Shown piece by piece: positions 14,518-20,472 of a stretch of 20,472 nt of DNA (its first letter is position 1; every line of letters begins with the position of its first letter). The DNA lies in the NCBI GenBank assembly GCA_002493625.1, contig DKZK01000043.1, positions 31,675-52,146 of the forward strand, read 5' to 3'. The position numbers and the translations under genes are program-made. Source of the DNA: Lachnospiraceae bacterium UBA7076 (GTDB lineage: Bacteria > Bacillota > Clostridia > Lachnospirales > Lachnospiraceae). Under the pieces are notes generated by a model. The model saw only the letters and a list, made by a program, of their open reading frames with translations, was not told the origin of the DNA and made no database searches.

Positions 14518-14546
14518 ATTATATCATGAAAGACCCGCTGTAGCAA
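14518..14546 (-). promoter_or_regulatory. Promoter of the chemoreceptor gene
   Basis: On the minus strand TTGCTA (14541-14546) is followed after 17 bp by TATAAT (14518-14523) with an extended TG. It begins just after the stop codon of the surface-protein gene. The leader to 14411 is about 100 nt. This is a housekeeping-type promoter and I see no sigma-D flagellar consensus. No terminator is visible between the surface gene and this promoter. Confidence 0.65.
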
Positions 14547-14549
14547 ACT

Positions 14550-17500
14550 CTAGGACAATGTATTTTCCTCTTTCCTCTTACGCCATAAAATTAAGCTTAT
14601 CACAAGAATTATCACAACAATAATAATTACCAGCCACACAAAGTAACAGATACCTAAGAATGTCGGACAGATATGGCAGAGTCCGCATTTTGCCCCGTCA
14701 TCTGCTCCTACTTCCTCCGCTTCTGCATACGCAATCGCGTAGCTTGAGAACATACCTGTACTGATTGTAATGGTTTCCGTCTCATTGTCCATATCGCTCA
14801 TAACCGTATGTACGCCGTCATGGGCACGAATGATATAATATGTTCTGCCTTCTTCCTGCAACTTTTCAGGAATTCCGATAACCACTTCTATCGGTTCTCC
14901 TGTTTCGGTAACGGCATCCCAGTCCCCATCCCCAATTTTAACAAACATAGAGATGTCAATATACATGCCAAGCGTCAGTCCCGACACTTCCTTTTGATAT
15001 TCCTCAATGCCCTTTTCTATCACTTCCTTATCCTGCTCCGGAACCTTACCGGAAATATCTTTTACGTCAATCCTTATTTCTATCGTTCCGCCATTATTTA
15101 CATGCTCAAACTGCTCTGATGTCAAAACCGTATTTGCTACTGCGATAGTGTCTGCCACGCCTGCGGTATATTCCTGCTCCGCACAGACTACCGTAACGAT
15201 AATTGCTCCGGTTCCAAGTTTCAGAACCGTATCAGCGGCAGGCATTCCCACCACATTTCCCGTTGCGGCAGACTCACCTGATATAGTAAGCTTTCCGTTA
15301 TCGACAGATACCGGAATCGTCTGTTTTCCGTCTCCCTCCGGCACCTTATCATTCTCCGCCTCGGATGTCTGTTCTGATGATTGTGGTGTCTCTGTGCTTT
15401 CCGGCTCTTTCTTATCCTCCGATTGTTCCGGTTGGTTGGTCGGGCTTGTCGGCTGTGACTGCTCCGGTGGCTTCGTCGGACTTGTCGGCTGTGACTGCTC
15501 CGGCGGCTTCGTCGGGCTTGTCGGCTGTGACTGCTCCGGTGGCTTCGTCGGGCTTGTCGGCTGTGACTGCTCCGGTGGCTTCGTTGGACTTGTCGGCTGT
15601 TCATCATTTGAAATCACTCTTTTATAACCGCAGGTATTACAGTCTGCATCCTTATCATTGTCATAAATATGACTTTGCTTCGTATTATATGCTCCGCATC
15701 GGCTGCAAACCTTCCAGTGTCCTGTATCATCTGACTTCCATTCCTCTGAATATGTATGGATATGCTCCTTTTTCGGAAGCGTAACCTCAACCTCACCGTA
15801 TTCACTTGTGTATACTTCCTTGCCCGTCTGCTCCTCAGTTGGCTCAATGTGTTTGCTGTTGTCCTTTGTCCATACGGAGGTATCGCTTAAGGCTGGTAAT
15901 TCCTGTGTTTCTTTATGCTCACTGTTTTTGGCGCAGACACGCTCTGCTTCCCCCGTTGCTATTAATGTCGGCTTTGTCGTAACCGACCAGCCGCCCCATA
16001 CGTGGGTATGCGCCTTTTTCGGAAGCGTAACCTCAACCTCGCCGTATTCACTTGTGTATACATCCTTGCCCGTCTGCTCCTCAGTTGGCTCGACGTGTTT
16101 GCTGTTGTCCTTTGTCCATACGGAGGTATCGCTTAAGGCTGGTAATTCCTGTGTTTCTTTATGTTCACTGTTTTTGGCGCAGACACGCTCCGCTTCTCCT
16201 TTTGTGGTCAATGCAGGCTTTGTCGTAACCGACCAGTCGCCATACTCGTGACCGGTAGCTACTATCACAATATCATCCGCTTTCACAATATCATTTTCTG
16301 TTTCAGGCATTACTTTTGAAAATTTATAGTCACATTTTGTACATTTATAATACTCAATATTTCCGTCCTCATCACAGGTGGCGTCTTTTTTATCCACCTT
16401 GTCACAGGAATGCTTCGGAAATTGGAGCGTAAATGTTGCAGTTTTATCATTGCCGCAGTCATAAGTATATGTTACTGCCGCCGTACCGTCTCCACCCAGA
16501 TAAAGAAGCTTATTATCATCGGTCAGTTTAGCATTTGTCCAGTCACCTGCCTTTGAGACAGAAAATCCCTCAGGAAGCGCATCAAAATCCAACAGACAGG
16601 CGGAAACCGTATATTTGTTGTCGGCACAGTCAAAGTTTTTCAGCGCCGTATTGCTCACATCCAAAGAGGTAAGCTGATTTTTTGAGCAATAAAGCGTTGT
16701 CAGTTTTATGTTGTCGCTCACATCCAGCGCAGTAAGCTGATTACTTTGACAGTAAAGTGTTGTCAGTTTCGTGTTGCCGCTCACATCCAATGTTGTGAGC
16801 TTATTATTGTGGCAATAAAGCGTTATCAGTTCCGTATTGTTGCTCACATCCAATGTACTGAGCTGATTTTGGTAACAATGCAGGGTTGTCAGAGCCGTGT
16901 TGCTTCCCACATCCAATGCGCTAATCTGATTTGTATAACAGTAAAGCTTTTCCAGCTTGGTGTTGCTGCTCACATCTAACGCAGTCAATTGGTTACTTTC
17001 ACAGCGAAGCAGGGTCAATTCCGTATTGCTGCTCACATCCAATGTGCTAAGTTTATTACCATGACAGTCAAGGGTTGTCAGCTCCGTAAAAAGCTCAATT
17101 CCCTTCAAATCGGATATGTTTTTGTTTGCAACGCTGATTTTATTAACAGCAGCAATTTCTTCGTCGCTTAAATATCCGTCTCCATTTTTATCAAACTCCA
17201 AGCCACTGATATATTCCCTGAAAACAGCATCCGGGATGCTTGTCTCATCTATTGCAATACCGGCAGAGCTCCACTTGGCATAATAAGTCTTGTTTCCGGT
17301 TGCAGACGTAGATATGCTTGTTACCTTACTTCCCGTAAAGCCTGAGTTTTCATACCAGCCTCCAAAGGTATAGCCCGTCCTTGTCGGCGTCGGCAGCGTC
17401 AGTCCCGTTTCGTATGTATAGCTTGTATAATTGCTTTCATTTGCTATCGTTCCGCTGTTTTTGTTGTACGTTACGGTGTAGGTGTTCGCTGTCCACTTCG

Positions 17501-19340
17501 CATAATAAGTCTTGTTTCCGGTTGCAGTTGTGGATATGCTTGTCACCTTACTTCCCGTAAAGCCTGAGTTTTCATACCAGCCTCCAAAGGTATAGCCTGT
17601 CCTTGTGGGCGTCGGCAGTGTCAGCCCCGTTCCGTATGTATAGCTTGTATAACTGCTTTCATTTGCTATCGTTCCGCTGTTTTTATTGTACGTTACGGTG
17701 TAGGTGTTCGCCGTCCACTTCGCATAATAAGTCTTGTTTCCGGTTGCAGTTGTGGATATGCTTGTTACCTTACTTCCTGTAAAGCCTGAATTTTCATACC
17801 AGCCTCCAAAGATATAGCCCGTCCTTGTCGGGGTTGGCAGTGTCAGTCCCGTTCCGTATGTATAGCTTGTATAACTGCTTTCATTTGCTATCGTTCCGCT
17901 GTTTTTATTATAGGCTACGGTATAAATCCTTCCGGCAATCAGGCTCGTTCCACTGCTTGCAGGAATCAGGCCAAACTCTGAATCGTCCAGCTTATAATGT
18001 TGGGTATCCTTACTTCCCGTCACCACCGTGGTTCCGTTCGTGACAGAACTCATCTTAATTGTATAAGTGCTCGTCAGACCGCTTACAGCAGTGCCACTTG
18101 CCGTAATCGCATTGGTTGTGTATATGTTGCCGGAAAGCGTGGAATTACCGGTGACAGAAACACTCTTGCCGTCATTATAAACACTGTATGTATTGCCCGA
18201 AACGGATATCCCGCTTAATGTCAACTTTCCACTGCCACTGTCTCGTAAATAAACCGCGCAGCTCTTATCGGAAGTGTCCGTATTTCCCGTGATGGAGCCG
18301 CCAGCCAGCGTACAAGCCCCATCTATAGAAACAGCAGAACCGCCTCCTCCTGCCTTACAACTCTTAATCGTGCCGCCATTCATCGTAAAAGTACCATTTG
18401 AAGAAACCCACACTGCTCCGCCGGTACCGGTCACTTCACAGTTTTCAATGACTGCGCCGGAATTCATAATCATTTTTCCATATACGGCAATAACACCGGA
18501 ACCACCGGTTTTATATCCGTTACAAATCACGCAGCCACTACCCAGAGTCAGAAGTGTTTCTGTATTATTAGCATCCCCTACCTTGATTAGCGACTGTTTC
18601 ACTGCATTTTCACCGGAAATCCATTCGCCGTTTCCATCATAGATGATATTGGTCAGCGTAAGATTTCCACTGCCTGTCAACGTAATATTTCCATACTCCC
18701 CGGTCGGCATCCTCGTTATCGTGTACGGATTGCCCGCATCTTTACTGGTAATCGTAACGGTTTTGTTCACTTCTACCTTTTCATTAAAGACAATATCTTT
18801 CAATAATCGAATTGTTCCGCCGGAATACACCTTTTCCAACGCCGTGACAAACCTGCCGGTCTGCCATGCTCCGCCGGGTGATTCCTGCCACTCCGCCTCC
18901 GCTTCTTCGGTAGTGCTTAAAATAATCTGATTATTTGCTTTATCCAGCCTGGAAAAAAGGGTGGTATCCGCCATGCTGATTTTACTCACATCCACACTGG
19001 TAAGGGTATAGCCGCTGCCCTTAGCCAAGACCTTTCCCTCCTCACGGGAACTGCATTTCAGGGTAATCTTATGACGCAGGCTCGAGGTAATCTCAGGGCA
19101 AAGCGCTCCACTGGTATTATCCAGGTATATGTTATCCTCAATATTCCCTTCTCCTCCAATATATAGTTTAGAGGATGCGGAATTGTGTGTGGAATAATAT
19201 ACTCCAATTCCCACGCCATTGCTGTTTATCTTATTTCCGGAAATAGTACCTCCGCTTACAGTAAGCTTTGCACCATTTGACGCAAGATAAATTCCCCCGC
19301 CATTGGAAGCTGAATTACCCGTAATACTGCCGGAGGTCAT
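14550..19340 (-). CDS. Giant repeat-rich surface protein, main C-terminal part (frameshifted)
   Basis: This is probably a cell-surface adhesin or matrix-binding protein. The 1596-residue frame contains, in order: right-handed beta-helix repeats of SGSITGNSA.NGGGIY type (1 to about 440); three near-identical Listeria-Bacteroides (InlB B) repeats of 74 residues (468-690); an EF-hand loop DKNGDGYLSDEE (716-727); seven 21-residue LRRs of LDVSxNTxL type (about 747-907); two 82-residue repeats (1029-1193); a segment rich in CxxC pairs (about 1193-1243); PTSPTKPPEQSQ wall-spanning repeats (about 1245-1306); a conserved C-terminal domain (about 1330-1550); one membrane helix (1561-1586); and the basic tail RKRKEEN. 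There is no LPXTG motif. The first ATG here has no convincing ribosome binding site and lies inside a beta-helix that continues upstream in another frame, so this is the downstream piece of one broken gene. Confidence 0.85.
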   Translation of the reverse strand: MTSGSITGNSASNGGGIYLASNGAKLTVSGGTISGNKINSNGVGIGVYYSTHNSASSKLYIGGEGNIEDNIYLDNTSGALCPEITSSLRHKITLKCSSREEGKVLAKGSGYTLTSVDVSKISMADTTLFSRLDKANNQIILSTTEEAEAEWQESPGGAWQTGRFVTALEKVYSGGTIRLLKDIVFNEKVEVNKTVTITSKDAGNPYTITRMPTGEYGNITLTGSGNLTLTNIIYDGNGEWISGENAVKQSLIKVGDANNTETLLTLGSGCVICNGYKTGGSGVIAVYGKMIMNSGAVIENCEVTGTGGAVWVSSNGTFTMNGGTIKSCKAGGGGSAVSIDGACTLAGGSITGNTDTSDKSCAVYLRDSGSGKLTLSGISVSGNTYSVYNDGKSVSVTGNSTLSGNIYTTNAITASGTAVSGLTSTYTIKMSSVTNGTTVVTGSKDTQHYKLDDSEFGLIPASSGTSLIAGRIYTVAYNKNSGTIANESSYTSYTYGTGLTLPTPTRTGYIFGGWYENSGFTGSKVTSISTTATGNKTYYAKWTANTYTVTYNKNSGTIANESSYTSYTYGTGLTLPTPTRTGYTFGGWYENSGFTGSKVTSISTTATGNKTYYAKWTANTYTVTYNKNSGTIANESNYTSYTYETGLTLPTPTRTGYTFGGWYENSGFTGSKVTSISTSATGNKTYYAKWSSAGIAIDETSIPDAVFREYISGLEFDKNGDGYLSDEEIAAVNKISVANKNISDLKGIELFTELTTLDCHGNKLSTLDVSSNTELTLLRCESNQLTALDVSSNTKLEKLYCYTNQISALDVGSNTALTTLHCYQNQLSTLDVSNNTELITLYCHNNKLTTLDVSGNTKLTTLYCQSNQLTALDVSDNIKLTTLYCSKNQLTSLDVSNTALKNFDCADNKYTVSACLLDFDALPEGFSVSKAGDWTNAKLTDDNKLLYLGGDGTAAVTYTYDCGNDKTATFTLQFPKHSCDKVDKKDATCDEDGNIEYYKCTKCDYKFSKVMPETENDIVKADDIVIVATGHEYGDWSVTTKPALTTKGEAERVCAKNSEHKETQELPALSDTSVWTKDNSKHVEPTEEQTGKDVYTSEYGEVEVTLPKKAHTHVWGGWSVTTKPTLIATGEAERVCAKNSEHKETQELPALSDTSVWTKDNSKHIEPTEEQTGKEVYTSEYGEVEVTLPKKEHIHTYSEEWKSDDTGHWKVCSRCGAYNTKQSHIYDNDKDADCNTCGYKRVISNDEQPTSPTKPPEQSQPTSPTKPPEQSQPTSPTKPPEQSQPTSPTKPPEQSQPTSPTNQPEQSEDKKEPESTETPQSSEQTSEAENDKVPEGDGKQTIPVSVDNGKLTISGESAATGNVVGMPAADTVLKLGTGAIIVTVVCAEQEYTAGVADTIAVANTVLTSEQFEHVNNGGTIEIRIDVKDISGKVPEQDKEVIEKGIEEYQKEVSGLTLGMYIDISMFVKIGDGDWDAVTETGEPIEVVIGIPEKLQEEGRTYYIIRAHDGVHTVMSDMDNETETITISTGMFSSYAIAYAEAEEVGADDGAKCGLCHICPTFLGICYFVWLVIIIVVIILVISLILWRKRKEENTLS
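15421..15600 (-). repeat. Five 36-bp tandem repeats (PTSPTKPPEQSQ units)
   Basis: The phrase CTTGTCGGCTGT recurs at 15445, 15481, 15517, 15553 and 15589, exactly 36 bp apart. The units encode a Pro/Thr/Ser-rich spacer. The last unit (PTSPTNQPEQSE) is diverged. The repeats are nearly identical, so copy number is likely to vary by slippage. Confidence 0.9.
15761..16252 (-). repeat. Two 246-bp tandem repeats (82-residue units)
   Basis: The two copies are 15761-16006 and 16007-16252. Each encodes a unit running from GWSVTTKP/GDWSVTTKP through ERVCAKNSEHKETQELPAL to EVEVTLPKK, differing at only a few residues. This indicates a recent duplication or ongoing homogenisation. Confidence 0.85.
16620..17100 (-). 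repeat. Seven 63-bp leucine-rich repeats
   Basis: Units of 21 residues follow the pattern LDVSxNTxLxxLxCxxNxLxx. Seven LDV-type starts are present, after one irregular cap beginning LDCHGNKLST. An ELTTLDC entry and a degenerate ALKNFDCADNKY exit cap the solenoid. Confidence 0.88.
17157..17192 (-). other. EF-hand calcium-binding loop in the surface protein
   Basis: The twelve residues DKNGDGYLSDEE match the EF-hand loop: acidic or Asn ligands at positions 1, 3 and 5, Gly at 6, a hydrophobic residue at 8 and Glu at 12. The loop immediately precedes the LRR solenoid, a pairing often seen in gut Firmicute surface proteins. Confidence 0.75.
17271..17936 (-). repeat. Three 222-bp tandem repeats (Listeria-Bacteroides / InlB B type)
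   Basis: The CCACTT landmark recurs at 17271, 17493 and 17715, exactly 222 bp apart. Each 74-residue unit reads YTVTYNKNSGTIANESSY, LTLPTPTRTGYTFGGWYE and TGNKTYYAKW. The copies differ at only a handful of bases. Confidence 0.92.
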
Positions 19341-20472
19341 GCTGCAGATGCCTTTGAGATAAATTCCACCGCCCGCATGTGCATAGGCATTACTGTCAAT
19401 TTCTCCTGTTGTTTACAATTTCGAATGATACCCCCGTTTATATTCAGTGTTCCGCCACAATATATACCGCCCGCGGCATACACTCCTGTCGTACCGGTAT
19501 TCATATTATAGTTATTCTGAATTACTGACCCCTGTTCCATGTTCACTGTTCCGGAAGTGATATAAACAGCCGGTCCCATGGCATTTACCTGATTGCCATC
19601 TATCGTGATATTGTTCAAAGTCAAAGTACCACCGCTAATATAAAACAAAGCGCTTTTATCACCGTAAGAACCGCTTGCTCCTTGTGCATACCCGCCAGCC
19701 CTCACAAGCCTTCCGCCGCCATTAATCGTAACATTGCCGCTGACCGTAAGCCTTCCGGAAACAGTCACCGTCACCCCGGAATTAATGGTATACGTTCCCG
19801 CTGTCAAAGTCTGTTCAGACCATTCCTGATCAGACGTTATGACGCCGGGTACTGCCGTTCCATCCACAGCCAGCATAACCCCGCTATCAGAAAGCAAGCC
19901 GGCAGCTTCCACCCATGCTGTCAATTTTGCCAATGCTTCCTCCGGTATCTGCGCCTGTTCTTTCTCCGAAAGCGTCGCCAACTCCTCCTGTATGGAGAGA
20001 GCCTCCTGTGCATACGCATACAATCCTTCCATCCATTCCGTGTAGGCTTTTTCGTAAGCCTCCTCATCTTCCGTCCAATTATCTATATCCGGCTCTTTTT
20101 CCATATATTCCTGTACATCCGGCAGCGCGGCAATTCTCTCTGTTAAATTGTGTATCGACCCATCTGTTCCGCTTTCTGACGTTATGCTATTTCCCGGCAA
20201 ACTGACGTCTTCTGAGCTGCTTTCTACCGTTACCGTAATTTCCGGCAGGCTGACGCCCTCTGCAAGTGTATATTTATCTGAGATAACAGGCACATAGACA
20301 TATCTGCTTCCTTCTTTGGAAGAATCAAAAATTTCTGATGTGCTTGCAGCTATATCCAATTGCCATTTCACATCAATAGACGTTTTCATTGCTGTACCCG
20401 CATCCGATACTGGGTTTTCTGCCGGCTCTGCACCCGCTTCCGATACTACGTCTCCCTCCGAAGCTGTATCTG
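19337..20472 (-). CDS. Giant surface protein, N-terminal part (partial, ends in frameshift)
   Basis: The frame is open to the window edge, reading VVSEAGAEPAENPVSDAGTA before the first in-window ATG at 20389, so the true start lies upstream of the window. The visible part has an Ala/Glu/Pro-rich stretch, an acidic helical region rich in Glu (about 20000-20130), and the beginning of a right-handed beta-helix (YTINSGVTVTVSGRLTVSGN, ISGGTLTLNNITIDGN, YCGGTLNINGGIIRNC). After Cys-Lys near 19412-19414 the frame leaves beta-helix sequence and reads unrelated residues to a stop at 19337. In the other frame the beta-helix resumes at once as TTGEIDSNAYAHAGGGIYLKG, continuous with the downstream part. 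Either this is a real pseudogene or phase-variable frameshift, or it is a base-call error in a short A run. Confidence 0.85.
   Translation of the reverse strand, partial: DTASEGDVVSEAGAEPAENPVSDAGTAMKTSIDVKWQLDIAASTSEIFDSSKEGSRYVYVPVISDKYTLAEGVSLPEITVTVESSSEDVSLPGNSITSESGTDGSIHNLTERIAALPDVQEYMEKEPDIDNWTEDEEAYEKAYTEWMEGLYAYAQEALSIQEELATLSEKEQAQIPEEALAKLTAWVEAAGLLSDSGVMLAVDGTAVPGVITSDQEWSEQTLTAGTYTINSGVTVTVSGRLTVSGNVTINGGGRLVRAGGYAQGASGSYGDKSALFYISGGTLTLNNITIDGNQVNAMGPAVYITSGTVNMEQGSVIQNNYNMNTGTTGVYAAGGIYCGGTLNINGGIIRNCKQQEKLTVMPMHMRAVEFISKASAA
19411..19415 (-). other. Frameshift site in the surface-protein gene
   Basis: On the minus strand the sequence reads TGTAAACAACAGG. Adding one A to the AAA run would fuse ...IIRNCK to TTGEIDSNAYAHAGGGIY and give one continuous beta-helix. 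The site is therefore an apparent single-base deletion. Confidence 0.85.

Noticed and set aside
14412..14549. TTGACA in the chemoreceptor leader as a second -35 box
   Set aside because: The hexamer lies about 35 bp from the start codon with no -10 element at proper spacing before the ribosome binding site. The upstream TTGCTA-17-TATAAT pair is better.
15421..15600. Regular 36-bp spacing, reminiscent of a CRISPR array
   Set aside because: The repeats are contiguous without unique spacers and lie in frame inside a coding region.
15007..15627. 206-residue open frame on the plus strand opposite the surface gene
   Set aside because: It is the antisense of the Pro/Thr-rich repeats, giving repetitive VGLVGCDCSGGF sequence. 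It has no ribosome binding site, and the minus frame has clear domains.

Overview
The window looks like a chromosomal segment of a Clostridia species, most likely Lachnospiraceae. The grounds are moderate-to-low GC, strong AGGAGG ribosome binding sites, a VirR/VirS-like LytTR/GHKL two-component system beside an FtsX-type ABC transporter, a C_GCAxxG_C_C redox protein, and a giant surface protein built from gut-Firmicute modules (beta-helix, Listeria-Bacteroides repeats, LRRs, one C-terminal membrane anchor). No genus can be fixed from sequence alone. Every gene I support lies on the minus strand, so transcription runs from high to low coordinates.

Layout in transcription order. (1) 20472-14550: a very large repeat-rich surface protein whose 5' end lies outside the window. 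Its reading frame is broken by an apparent one-base deletion near 19412-19414. (2) 14411-12699: a chemoreceptor with its own promoter. (3) 12465-11956: a small P-loop kinase-like protein with its own promoter. (4) 11795-10512: proA, without proB beside it, followed at 37 bp by an Rrf2-family regulator (10474-10031) and a strong Rho-independent terminator. (5) 9817-7397: an operon of an NAD(P)-binding YwnB-like protein, a class M sirtuin (SirTM) and a zinc-type macrodomain. Its promoter carries two copies of one operator, TGTAA-N9-TTACA. (6) 7236-2006: a LytTR response regulator and GHKL histidine kinase (4-bp overlap), then an ABC ATPase and a duplicated FtsX-type permease. (7) 1862-115: a Cys-rich C_GCAxxG_C_C protein, a lipoprotein and a rhomboid protease.

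The most interesting block is 4/5. SirTM plus macrodomain is a known write/erase pair for protein ADP-ribosylation, which in the described Staphylococcus/Streptococcus operons sits with a lipoyl carrier (GcvH-L) and a lipoate ligase. Here both are absent from the window. The pair instead follows a Rossmann-fold NAD(P)-binding protein, under a promoter that appears to be controlled by paired operators next to a cysteine-containing Rrf2 repressor. I infer a redox- or electrophile-responsive ADP-ribosylation module with a different substrate or partner.

A second regulatory circuit is readable in block 6. Two TTTTGC direct repeats 21 bp apart sit just upstream of a weak promoter for the ABC genes. 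This is the geometry expected for a LytTR activator, so the two-component system probably switches on the transporter encoded next to it.
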